Shown here piece by piece: positions 1-7,337 of a DNA stretch of 12,423 nt; position 1 is the first letter of the stretch, and every line of letters begins with the position of its first letter. The translations under genes and the position numbers were made by a program. The notes under the pieces are model-generated. The model was not told the DNA's origin, did not search any database, and saw only the letters and a program-made list of their open reading frames with translations. The stretch lies in assembly GCA_007130745.1 (NCBI GenBank), contig SLRW01000114.1, positions 1 through 12,423 on the forward strand, given 5' to 3'. This DNA comes from Gammaproteobacteria bacterium. Its GTDB lineage: Bacteria > Pseudomonadota > Gammaproteobacteria > UBA5335 > SLRW01.

Positions 1-225
1 GTCACGTCTCAGCGGGCCCTGTAGCGTCCAGCTGCAAGGCGCTGTGCGAAGCCGAAGGCTGGTTGCCTTTGCAAGCACAGCAACGCCGCAGATGGGCGCT
101 ACAGGGCTCGCCCTTCGGGGCTTTGCCAGCAAGCCAGCCTCTGCGTTGCGTCTTTTCACCGTATCTCGATATGCTTTCAAAGCCGCGCCTTGATGCTGGC
201 TCGCTGGCAAAGCCTGAGGCGTGAC
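1..225. repeat. Three-way-junction palindromic intergenic element
   Basis: Seen directly: almost the whole segment is self-complementary. Closing stem: 1-11 pairs with 215-225 (11 bp, one G-U). Arm A: 12-30 pairs with 93-111 (19 bp, two G-U, including GCCCTGTAGCG at 16-26 against CGCTACAGGGC at 97-107). It continues after small bulges through 32-35/88-91, 38-41/84-87 and 42-47/75-80 to an apical hairpin 50-60. Arm B: 119-138 pairs with 195-214 (19 of 20). The linker 110-121 can itself form GCCC-TTCG-GGGC. The arms start and stop at the very bases where the closing stem ends, which chance would hardly produce. No coding capacity is evident. It could be a dispersed repeat or MITE-like element, or the template of a structured RNA. 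It may extend left of the window, and no second copy is visible here. Confidence 0.75.
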
Positions 226-569
226 GAATAGGTCAGCGTTTCCTTGAGATGTTCCGGATCACCCCGTGCGCAGGTCAGGCGCTTGCCTTACATACGGGGG
301 CGCCACGCCCGTACCCGTGATATGTATTCTGCCGGACGCCTGCCTGGTGCGGCAAGGCACGGCGTATCGTCATGGCATGAAATGTCGCCATGCGCCGATA
401 AATGGTTAATGATTGACTCGACACATAAGTTATAAATAACTTTAATAAATAACTTTATATTATTGATTATTATTATTTATTGTATTCTTCATGCGCTTCA
501 TGTTTAGCTTTTTCCTGGCGGCTTTGCGCCTTAGCGTGAGGTAAACCGTGATGCCTCAGGATTTGCCCG
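226..569. other. Intergenic stretch without a recognisable gene
   Basis: This lies between the palindromic element and the 3' end of the dehydrogenase gene. The only open frame (244-435, plus) needs a TTG start, is arginine-rich and resembles no family I know. Small inverted repeats occur, for example CATGGC at 371-376 against GCCATG at 387-392, flanked by GGCG (361-364) and CGCC (393-396). From about 420 to 482 the base composition changes abruptly to nearly pure A+T. No T-run hairpin suitable as a terminator for the leftward dehydrogenase gene is seen just after its stop codon. Confidence 0.6.
432..457. repeat. Tandem 13-bp direct repeat in AT-rich patch
   Basis: ATAAATAACTTTA occurs twice head to tail (432-444 and 445-457) with no mismatch. 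The surrounding 431-480 contains only three G or C bases (440, 453, 465), in sharp contrast to the GC-rich window. Such patches can be protein-binding or curved DNA (H-NS-like or IHF-type sites), a promoter cluster, or a scar of transferred DNA. The sequence does not decide between these. Confidence 0.85.
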
Positions 570-1433
570 TCAGTCGAGATAATCCGCGGCCAGTTCCAGC
601 GACTTGTTCCATAACGCATCCTGCAGGGCCGGGTCTTTGGCAAACGACTTGATGTCTTTTTCCTGCATCTCGAAGTAAAACACCCCGTTGCGCCGGCCCA
701 TGTCCGGGTCCAGGGCGAGGTGGATCAGGGGTCGGGCGCCTTGTTCCGGGCTGATGAGATAGAACTTCTTGAGCAGACCAATGACGAGCTTTTCATACCA
801 GCGCCGCTCGGGCCAGATGTTGGTGGCCACGCGCCCCGGGTGGAAGCAGTTGGAGACCAAGCCGCTGCCTTCAAGCTCGCGCGCGAGTTTTTGTGAAAAA
901 AGTACATTGGCCAGTTTGCTGTTGCTGTAGGCCCTGAAGACAAAATACCGGCCTTTTTCCCAGTTGATGTCGTCTAGAAAGTCCTTGTTGGCCACGTAAT
1001 GGGCCTCGGAGGCGGTGTGCACGATGCGCGCTCCGTCTGCGTCGCCGGCTGCCTTTAGTGACGGCAGCAGGTGCCAGGTGAGCACGAAATGCGCCAGATG
1101 GTTGACGGCAAAGCTGCGTTCAATGCCGTCCACGGTGCGACTGTATTGCATCTCGGCGGTACCGGCGTTGTTGATCAGCAGGTCGATTCGCGGATAGTCA
1201 CGGGCGAGTTGCACGGCACAGTCACGCACCGCGGCGAGGCTGTCCATGGGGCATTCAATGATCCGGATGGCGGCGTCGTGTACTTCGGTCTGAATGCGCT
1301 CCCGGGTGGCTTCGCCCTTGTCCGGGCTGCGGCACAGCAGTAACAGTTCGTAGCCGGCTGCGGCGACGGCGCGGGCGCCGATTTCGCCGATGCCGCTGGT
1401 GGCACCGGTGATGACTGCGATTGGCTGGCTCAT
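570..1433 (-). CDS. Atypical short-chain dehydrogenase/reductase (retinol dehydrogenase-like)
   Basis: Predicted cytosolic NAD(P)-dependent oxidoreductase of the SDR superfamily, 287 aa, a full length for the retinol dehydrogenase/WWOX-like branch. Seen: the cofactor motif TGATSGIG at residues 9-16, NNAG at 88-91, structural Asn111, and the catalytic set Ser142, Tyr169 and Lys173 in YSNSK. Arg35 after the second strand of the Rossmann fold favours NADP(H) (inference). The ATG at 1433 is preceded by GGGGAG six bases upstream, so the start is well supported. It is the last gene of the minus-strand gacS-cyclase-SDR series, but 170 bp separate it from the cyclase, so it may have its own promoter. 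The substrate cannot be read from the sequence. No signal peptide or membrane segment is evident. Confidence 0.9.
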   Translation of the reverse strand: MSQPIAVITGATSGIGEIGARAVAAAGYELLLLCRSPDKGEATRERIQTEVHDAAIRIIECPMDSLAAVRDCAVQLARDYPRIDLLINNAGTAEMQYSRTVDGIERSFAVNHLAHFVLTWHLLPSLKAAGDADGARIVHTASEAHYVANKDFLDDINWEKGRYFVFRAYSNSKLANVLFSQKLARELEGSGLVSNCFHPGRVATNIWPERRWYEKLVIGLLKKFYLISPEQGARPLIHLALDPDMGRRNGVFYFEMQEKDIKSFAKDPALQDALWNKSLELAADYLD

Positions 1434-1467
1434 GCGATACTCCCCTGGAATAACCTGATATATCGAA

Positions 1468-1494
1468 ATACTAACAAAAACCCCCGAAGTACAA
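1468..1494 (-). promoter_or_regulatory. Possible promoter for the dehydrogenase gene
   Basis: On the minus strand TTGTAC (1494-1489) and TAGTAT (1473-1468) resemble sigma70 -35 and -10 boxes. The 15-base spacer is short, so this is only a candidate. It sits about 35 bases before the ATG, and the spacer contains a GGGGG-TTTTT run. Confidence 0.25.
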
Positions 1495-1603
1495 GCTAGT
1501 CACGCGGCCGGATATTGCCAGTGAGTAGCTCGCCGATAAGGGCGATGAACATCAGGGTCACCAGCCGAGCAGCGAGGCTTTATTACGACGCAGAAGTTAT
1601 GGA

Positions 1604-3499
1604 TCAGGTTTCGGCGGGTTGTTCAAAGGTGATGACCCGGTTGCGACCCTGGCGCTTGGCTTCATACAGGGCTTGGTCGGCCTGTTTGACCAGATTTTGC
1701 GCATCCTCGCTGGTGGCCGGCACCATGGCGGTGACTCCCAGGCTGATGGTCAGCGGCACCGGTGTGCCGGCCACCATGTATTCGGTGTCGGCGATGCGCT
1801 CACGCACCCGTTCGGCTACTGCCCGGGCGCCCTCGAGGTCGGTGCCCGGGAGCAGGATGCAGAATTCCTCGCCGCCGTAGCGCGCCAGCAGGTCACCGCC
1901 GCGAGTGATGCATTCACTCATCAAATCAGCGACCGCACGCAGACAGTCATCGCCGACCAGGTGTCCGTGTTCGTCGTTGAATTCCTTGAATCGGTCGATA
2001 TCGGCGAAAATCAGGGCGACCGATTGCTGGTGGCGATAACCACGCACATATTCGCGAACCAGCTGTTCATCGAAATGGCGCCGGTTATGCAGCCCGGTCA
2101 GCGCGTCGCGGCTACTTAGTTCCTGCAGGGCGGTATTGGCTTCTTTCAGTTCCCGGGTGCGTTCATCTACCTTGGCTTCCAGTTCCTGTTTGGCCTTGAG
2201 CTCGATTTGCAGGGCGTCATCGCGGGCCTGTCGGGCCTCGCGTTCGTGCTCCAGGGCGGCGAGTTGTGCCTCGTACATGCTGCGACGTTGCTGGTTGAGT
2301 CGGGCCGCCATGGCGATAGACAACATGATCACCAGCAGGGTGGAACCCAGCTGCACGGCATTTTCGGTAATGATGTTCTGTGGTAGCAGCGCGGAGCGGT
2401 TGCCGGCAAAGGCGATGCCGCCCATCAACAGGGCAGCCCAGGCCATCAGATAATAGCGGAAGGCGGCGCCCAGCGTGCGCAGACCGTAGATACTCAGCAA
2501 CAGCGGGATGGAACAGGCAATCACCGCGCCGACAATAACGGTGGTGAGCATGGTCAGGTAATCGGCAAACAATACCGTGGCCGCCATGATGATCGGCAAC
2601 CCACCTGCCAGCCGGGTACCCGTGCGTACCAGATTGCCGATGTTGGCGGTACCCAGGCGCAGGAAGTCATAGCTGAATAACAAGCCGAAAGTGATGGTGA
2701 GGGTAAGAAATACACCGATACTGCGTTGATTCCAGGCGGTGGCCTCCGGCCAGAAATACTGGAAGGCATAGCCTTCAAGTGAAGCCACGAACAGCGGCAG
2801 GCACAGCACCAGCCCCACGTAGTAAAGAAAGCTGCGCTCGCGCACACCGAAGAACATCACAACGTTGTAGATGAGGATCATCAGCATGGCGCCGAAATAC
2901 AGCCCGGCGAGCATCTGCCGGTTCTGGTCGTGGCGGATAAAGGCGTTCTCGCTCCACAACATCAGCGGCAGCTCCATGGCGCCGGTAGTGCGGGCATGGA
3001 TGTAAATATCGCGGGTGGCGCCGGCAGGCCATTCCAGCGGGGTGATGAAATAGTGATGTTCGATGGGGCGTTCACGGAAGGGCAGCCGGTCTCCCATGCT
3101 GTGTGATCTGATCAGGTTGCCCTCAATATCCAGCACATAAATATCTGCGTAATCAATAGTGGCGTAGGCGATCTCGAGCAACTGTCGCAGGGATTCCCCG
3201 CTCGCATTGTGGGCCCGGAAGCGGAACCAGAGGTCGAAATGACCCAGGCCCATGCTGATGCGCCGGTCATTCACCAGCGACCAGCTATGCAAGCCTGCCT
3301 GAACTTCAGCCAGCGACATGCCGTTGCCGGACACGTCGAGCATTTCCATCTGGCCGACCAGCGGTGTTTTGCCGCTGTCCTGATCAAGTTCCAGAACCGG
3401 TGTGGCCAGCAGCGCCGGACTGGTGACAACCAGCAACAGGACCAGCAGCCAGAAACTGACTCGGCCTGGTACGGCATGATTGGCAATTTTTGCTGGCAT
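1604..3499 (-). CDS. 7TMR-DISM sensor diguanylate cyclase (GGDEF)
   Basis: Inner-membrane enzyme predicted to make cyclic di-GMP from two GTP in response to a periplasmic signal; 631 aa. Domains in order: signal-anchor or signal peptide (about 13-33), periplasmic 7TMR-DISMED2-type sensor (about 40-190), seven-helix 7TMR-DISM membrane region (about 196-400), coiled coil (about 405-462) and GGDEF domain (about 463-625). The active-site loop is GGEEF at 542-546. The metal-binding FADIDRFKEFND segment (Asp500) is intact, and RGGD at 533-536 fits the RxxD inhibitory I-site, so the cyclase looks active and product-inhibited. There is no EAL domain. The ATG at 3499 lacks a good Shine-Dalgarno sequence. 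It is co-oriented with gacS and starts 74 bp after the gacS stop, so it is probably co-transcribed. The ligand is unknown; carbohydrates are suggested for some DISMED2 domains. Confidence 0.92.
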   Translation of the reverse strand: MPAKIANHAVPGRVSFWLLVLLLVVTSPALLATPVLELDQDSGKTPLVGQMEMLDVSGNGMSLAEVQAGLHSWSLVNDRRISMGLGHFDLWFRFRAHNASGESLRQLLEIAYATIDYADIYVLDIEGNLIRSHSMGDRLPFRERPIEHHYFITPLEWPAGATRDIYIHARTTGAMELPLMLWSENAFIRHDQNRQMLAGLYFGAMLMILIYNVVMFFGVRERSFLYYVGLVLCLPLFVASLEGYAFQYFWPEATAWNQRSIGVFLTLTITFGLLFSYDFLRLGTANIGNLVRTGTRLAGGLPIIMAATVLFADYLTMLTTVIVGAVIACSIPLLLSIYGLRTLGAAFRYYLMAWAALLMGGIAFAGNRSALLPQNIITENAVQLGSTLLVIMLSIAMAARLNQQRRSMYEAQLAALEHEREARQARDDALQIELKAKQELEAKVDERTRELKEANTALQELSSRDALTGLHNRRHFDEQLVREYVRGYRHQQSVALIFADIDRFKEFNDEHGHLVGDDCLRAVADLMSECITRGGDLLARYGGEEFCILLPGTDLEGARAVAERVRERIADTEYMVAGTPVPLTISLGVTAMVPATSEDAQNLVKQADQALYEAKRQGRNRVITFEQPAET

Positions 3500-3541
3500 G
3501 GCGACTCATTTGTCCAGCGGCTGTGGCCTGTTTTCGGCAGT

Positions 3542-3569
3542 CTGTTTATTCCAAAACAGGATACCCTGT
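3542..3569. promoter_or_regulatory. Two overlapping, mutually exclusive inverted repeats
   Basis: In the 74-bp gap between gacS and the cyclase gene, CTGTTT (3542-3547) matches AAACAG (3554-3559) and ACAGG (3556-3560) matches CCTGT (3565-3569). The shared bases mean only one hairpin can form at a time. Read on the minus strand, the gacS-proximal hairpin is followed by TTTT, like a weak terminator. A role in setting cyclase expression is inference. Confidence 0.4.
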
Positions 3570-3573
3570 CTTG

Positions 3574-6282
3574 TTATTGTTTTTGTAGTGTACCGTCAAT
3601 TGCTTGCAGTTGCTCAAGACAGTGTGCGAGTTCCTGCTCCACGCGTGCCAGGGCATCGCCTGCGCGCCGGCTGAAGAGGCCGTCGTGGCGTAATAGTGTC
3701 TCAAGCGCTGCGGCGGCCTCACGCAGGGTTTGCAGGCGACAAAACGCCGCCGTGCCGTGGAGGCGGTGAACATGATGCCGCGCGAGCTCGGGATCGTTAT
3801 TTTTGAAAGCCCTGTGCAGCCCTTCAAGTTGCTCCCGGAGGTCATCGCGGAGCATGTCCGGGTCAACCTGCGATGCGCCGGGGGTATCCGATGGTGAGGA
3901 TTGCGTGAGGGGTTCACGCCCGCAGTGGCGTAATACCGTGTTCACCAGCGTGATTTCATCCACCGGTTTGATCAGGCATTCGCAAATGCCGGATTGATCC
4001 AGATCGCCATGCCGGCCGGCAAAGGTATCGGCGGTCAGGGCGATGACAGGGACGGTTTCATCCCGTGCTTGTTGGGCCAGTAGTTGCGCAGCCGCTTCGT
4101 CGCCGCCCAGACCCGGCATGTGGATATCCATGAGAATGCAGTGGTACTGCTGCAAAGCACACAGGGCAAGGGCACGGTGACCATCTGTGGCCTCATCAAT
4201 GACGGCGCCGTGGCGCTGCAACATCAATGCACTCAGGTTGCGGTTGATGGCGTTGTCGTCGACGATGAGTATGTGCATTCCGGACAACGCGGTCTGTGCT
4301 TCCGTTACAAGCGGGCTGTTATCGACAATGGCCGCTTGCTCGGGTGTTGCCCTCAACAGCAGTTGTAGACAACCAAGCCACTGTTCGCGTGGCGCCAGGG
4401 CGGGCAGGCACTGACTGGCGCCTGAATCACACAGCAATTGATGCACATGCTGATCGACGCTGTGCACCAGCACCAGCACGGGCGACACAGCGCGCAAGCG
4501 TTGTAGTGCATGTCGGGTCGTCTGCCGGTGGCTGTCAGCGACGGTCAGCTCTACCACGCAGATGTCATGGTCATGCCGCCGGGCAAGCGCGTCCGGGCTG
4601 GCGCCGGCATGGACCCTGGCGCCGAGTGCTTGCAGGGCATTTTGCCGCGCCAGTCTGGCCAGGCGCGAAGGTGCATACAGTCCCACTTGCAAGCCCTGCA
4701 AGTCAGGCAATGCCGGAGCGGCGGCAGCCGCCTTCGCCAGTGACACGCCGAACCAGAAACGCGAGCCTTCGCCCGGCTGGCTGTCAAAACCGATCTGGCC
4801 CTCCATGGCGCGCACCAGGCGCTCGCAGATAAACAGCCCCAGGCCGGTGCCACCGTATTTACGGGTAATGGAGTCATCGGCCTGGGTGAAAGCGCCGAAG
4901 ATGCGCTTGCGATCAGCAGGCGCTATGCCGGCACCGGTGTCGGTCACGCTGATGGCAAGGTCGACCGTGTCGGCTGTTTCGGCTTCGGCCATGATCCGCA
5001 CGCTGATCTGGCCGCTGGAGGTGAACTTGATGGCATTGGCGAGCAGGTTGGTGAGTATCTGGCGCAGGCGCACCGGGTCGCCCTGGAGGTGTTCCGGCAC
5101 GTCGGTATAGATCATGTGGGTGAGTTGCAGCTGCTTTTCCCATGCCTGTGGCGCCAGCATGGCCAGGCATTCCTCGATCAGTGAATGCAGGTTGAAGGGG
5201 CGATTGTCCAGAACGATGCGGTCGGCCTCGACCCGGGAGAAGTCGAGGATGTCGTTGATAATATGCAGCAGGCTGTCGGCTGAACTGCGGATAATACGGG
5301 TGTACTGGCTTTGTTCGGCGTTCATTGGTGTTTGTTCGAGTAGCCGGCTGAAACCGACAATGCCATTGACCGGGGTGCGGATCTCGTGACTCATGCGGGC
5401 GATAAAACCGGATTTGCCCCGGTTGGCTTCTACAGCCCGGCGGCGGGCAATATCCAGTTCAGCATGCTTGATTTCAAGTTCTTCAAGTGTGGTGCGCAGA
5501 TCCGATGTGGCCTGGTCTACCTGGCTGCGCAAGTTGCGTCGCCCGGTCTGCATGGCATCGGCCATGGCGTTGATGTCACGTTCCAGAGAGCCCAGCTCGC
5601 CCCCGGAATGTTCGGGCACCCGCCGTGAAAGTTGCCCTTCGCGCAGGGCACGTGCTGTCGCCGCAAGTCGCAGTACCGGCTCACTGATGCCCCGGGCAAC
5701 ACGCAGCCCCAGAAGAATGCTGGCCAGCAACGCCAGCAGCAACAACAGACCGCCGGTCAGGCCCACACGCAATTGTTCCGCCCGCATGGCCGCCGGTGAC
5801 ATGCTTAGCTCGATCTGGCCCACGCGGCCAGCCTGCATGGTGGCCATTTGCACTGGTGTGGTCATGCCGACGGCCGCCACGAAGCGGCTGTTTTCCATCC
5901 TGGTGTGTTGCACCAGCATGCCCTGGAGCCAGGGCAGAGTGGCGGGCGAGGGCGCTTCGCGGCCAGCCTGGGCCAGAATTTCACCGCGGGCGTTGCGAAT
6001 AACTACTTCGCGGACTTCAGGGTTGCCCAGCGCGGCTCTGGCCAGATGTGAGAGCATGCCCTCATCCAGGCTGGCGATGCCGTATTCACTGGCGGGCGCC
6101 AGCTGTTCGGCCAGACCCTGACCAAGGCTGTGCCAGGTCTGGTCAATATGCTGGATACGGTGGTTTACGAGATAGCCACCGGCAACAATAGCGACTAGCG
6201 CCGGCGATAATGCCGCCAGCAGCAGGATGCGATTGCGAATGTCCCAGCGATCAAACACCTTGCCCCCGGACAACCTCCCCAT
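3574..6282 (-). CDS. gacS: GacS/BarA-type hybrid sensor histidine kinase
   Basis: Tripartite inner-membrane sensor kinase of the GacS/BarA family, which phosphorylates the response regulator GacA/UvrY and thereby controls Rsm/Csr small RNAs (family knowledge); 902 aa, against 918 for E. coli BarA. Layout: TM1 (about 19-38), periplasmic sensor (about 40-172), TM2 (about 173-193), HAMP (about 194-246), coiled coil, HisKA with MSHEIRTP (phospho-His299), HATPase with N-box Asn416, DTGAGI (448-453) and GGTGLGL (477-483). A degenerate receiver follows (about 530-650, with ELT where the phospho-Asp would sit), then a true receiver (Asp675/676, phospho-Asp719, Thr750, Lys772) and a C-terminal HPt with His842. 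The relay looks complete. The frame stays open upstream to 6894, but that part is antisense to cysM. I place the start at ATG 6282; TTG 6285 and GTG 6258 are alternatives. Divergence from cysM matches the gacS locus of Pseudomonas. Confidence 0.93.
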   Translation of the reverse strand: MGRLSGGKVFDRWDIRNRILLLAALSPALVAIVAGGYLVNHRIQHIDQTWHSLGQGLAEQLAPASEYGIASLDEGMLSHLARAALGNPEVREVVIRNARGEILAQAGREAPSPATLPWLQGMLVQHTRMENSRFVAAVGMTTPVQMATMQAGRVGQIELSMSPAAMRAEQLRVGLTGGLLLLLALLASILLGLRVARGISEPVLRLAATARALREGQLSRRVPEHSGGELGSLERDINAMADAMQTGRRNLRSQVDQATSDLRTTLEELEIKHAELDIARRRAVEANRGKSGFIARMSHEIRTPVNGIVGFSRLLEQTPMNAEQSQYTRIIRSSADSLLHIINDILDFSRVEADRIVLDNRPFNLHSLIEECLAMLAPQAWEKQLQLTHMIYTDVPEHLQGDPVRLRQILTNLLANAIKFTSSGQISVRIMAEAETADTVDLAISVTDTGAGIAPADRKRIFGAFTQADDSITRKYGGTGLGLFICERLVRAMEGQIGFDSQPGEGSRFWFGVSLAKAAAAAPALPDLQGLQVGLYAPSRLARLARQNALQALGARVHAGASPDALARRHDHDICVVELTVADSHRQTTRHALQRLRAVSPVLVLVHSVDQHVHQLLCDSGASQCLPALAPREQWLGCLQLLLRATPEQAAIVDNSPLVTEAQTALSGMHILIVDDNAINRNLSALMLQRHGAVIDEATDGHRALALCALQQYHCILMDIHMPGLGGDEAAAQLLAQQARDETVPVIALTADTFAGRHGDLDQSGICECLIKPVDEITLVNTVLRHCGREPLTQSSPSDTPGASQVDPDMLRDDLREQLEGLHRAFKNNDPELARHHVHRLHGTAAFCRLQTLREAAAALETLLRHDGLFSRRAGDALARVEQELAHCLEQLQAIDGTLQKQ

Positions 6283-6321
6283 CAAGGGGTTTATTTTCCT
6301 TGCTTCCCCGCTGACATACAA

Positions 6322-6348
6322 ATGCCCGGCAGCGCCTGCGCCCGGCAT
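6322..6348. promoter_or_regulatory. Operator-like palindrome between gacS and cysM
   Basis: ATGCCCGGC (6322-6330) and GCCCGGCAT (6340-6348) are inverted copies with one mismatch, separated by nine bases, in the divergent gacS-cysM intergenic region. The arms are 18 bases apart centre to centre, a spacing suitable for a dimeric regulator on one DNA face. It could equally form a hairpin in the gacS leader. I cannot name a regulator with this site. Confidence 0.4.
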
Positions 6349-6372
6349 GGTGCAGCGCATCTCCTTAGGCGT

Positions 6373-6384
6373 TAAACTGCGCGC
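6373..6384 (+). promoter_or_regulatory. -10-like box immediately before cysM (possible leaderless start)
   Basis: TAAACT at 6373-6378 resembles a -10 element and ends six bases before the cysM ATG, so transcription could begin at or next to the start codon. No Shine-Dalgarno sequence is present in the preceding 20 bases, which fits a leaderless or nearly leaderless mRNA. No good -35 box is visible around 6350-6355. Confidence 0.4.
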
Positions 6385-7278
6385 ATGAATGACGCCACCC
6401 TGGAAGACTTTGTTGGTAATACGCCGCTGGTGCGTTTGCAACGCCTGCCCGGGCAGGGCTCGAATATTGTTCTGGCCAAGCTGGAGGGCAATAACCCGGC
6501 GGGTTCGGTCAAGGATCGCCCGGCCCTGAGTATGATACGTCAGGCTGAAAAACGGGGTGATATCCGCCCTGGAGATACCCTGATCGAGGCCACCAGCGGG
6601 AACACAGGCATTGCCCTGGCCATGGTGGCGGCGATGCGCGGCTACCGGATGACGCTGATCATGCCGCAAACGGCCAGCAGCGAGCGCGTGGCGACAATGA
6701 AAGCCTTTGGCGCCGAAATCATACTCGTCAGTGGCGATGAGGGCATGGAAGGCGCGCGTGATCTGGCTGAAAAGCTCGAGCAGGAAGGTCGCGGGCGTCA
6801 GCTGAACCAGTTTGCCAATGCGGATAATCCGCTGGCTCATTATGAGGGTACGGGCCCGGAAATATGGCGTGATACCAGCGGGCGGATAACTCACTTTGTC
6901 AGCTCCATGGGTACCACCGGCACCATCATGGGGGTGTCACGCTATCTTAAGGAACGCAATCCGGCGATCCAGGTCGTGGGGGTGCAGCCTGCTGACGGCG
7001 CCAGTATCCCGGGCATACGCCGCTGGCCCGAGGCTTATTTGCCCCGCATATTTGAGCAACAGCGGGTGGACCGCACCATGGATGTGAGCCAGGAAGATGC
7101 CGAGGTGATGACCCGGCGGCTGGCGGCCGAGGAAGGTATATTCGCCGGGGTTTCTTCCGGGGGCTGTATGGCTGCGGCGTTGCGTTTGTCAGCCGAGCTT
7201 GAGAACGCGGTGATCGTGAGCATCGTATGCGATCGGGGGGATCGTTATCTATCCACGGGCGTGTTCCCGGCCGATTGA
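6385..7278 (+). CDS. cysM: Cysteine synthase B (O-acetylserine sulfhydrylase B)
   Basis: Cytosolic PLP enzyme that makes cysteine from O-acetylserine and sulfide, and in the CysM type also S-sulfocysteine from thiosulfate; 297 aa, normal length. Seen: PLP lysine Lys43 in NPAGSVKDRP, SGNTG at 71-75 (substrate/PLP loop), GTTGT at 176-180 (PLP phosphate), SSGG at 257-260. IRRWPEAYLP (211-220) and DRGDRYLSTGVF near the C terminus are CysM hallmarks that separate it from CysK; the arginines of IRRWP are linked to thiosulfate use in E. coli CysM. It is the first gene of the plus-strand series, divergent from gacS, and 59 bp precede the next start. No ribosome binding site is visible, so see the promoter entry just upstream. 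Confidence 0.96.
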   Translation: MNDATLEDFVGNTPLVRLQRLPGQGSNIVLAKLEGNNPAGSVKDRPALSMIRQAEKRGDIRPGDTLIEATSGNTGIALAMVAAMRGYRMTLIMPQTASSERVATMKAFGAEIILVSGDEGMEGARDLAEKLEQEGRGRQLNQFANADNPLAHYEGTGPEIWRDTSGRITHFVSSMGTTGTIMGVSRYLKERNPAIQVVGVQPADGASIPGIRRWPEAYLPRIFEQQRVDRTMDVSQEDAEVMTRRLAAEEGIFAGVSSGGCMAAALRLSAELENAVIVSIVCDRGDRYLSTGVFPAD

Positions 7279-7337
7279 TTGTCAGGGTGTTGTCAGAAGC
7301 GACCCGGCCAGTTTTTCCCGCCACAGGATGAATGCGG

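Noticed and set aside
12..111. Integron attC site
   Set aside because: The long imperfect hairpin is attC-like in shape, but the required RYYYAAC/GTTRRRY end motifs are missing and no integrase or cassette gene is seen.
244..435. 63-residue plus-strand open frame
   Set aside because: TTG start, no ribosome binding site, arginine-rich composition, no recognisable motif.
3542..3559. LexA box (CTG...CAG)
   Set aside because: The CTG and CAG are 12 bases apart, not the 10 of the gammaproteobacterial LexA consensus, and the neighbouring genes are not SOS genes.
6283..6894. 204-residue N-terminal extension of the gacS reading frame
   Set aside because: It is antisense to cysM, low in family resemblance, and homologues begin just before TM1. 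The frame is open only because of GC-rich codon use.
7279..7296. TTGTCAG repeated twice (7279-7285 and 7290-7296) after cysM
   Set aside because: A seven-base repeat with an 11-base period is short enough to be chance, and no hairpin or T-run accompanies it.
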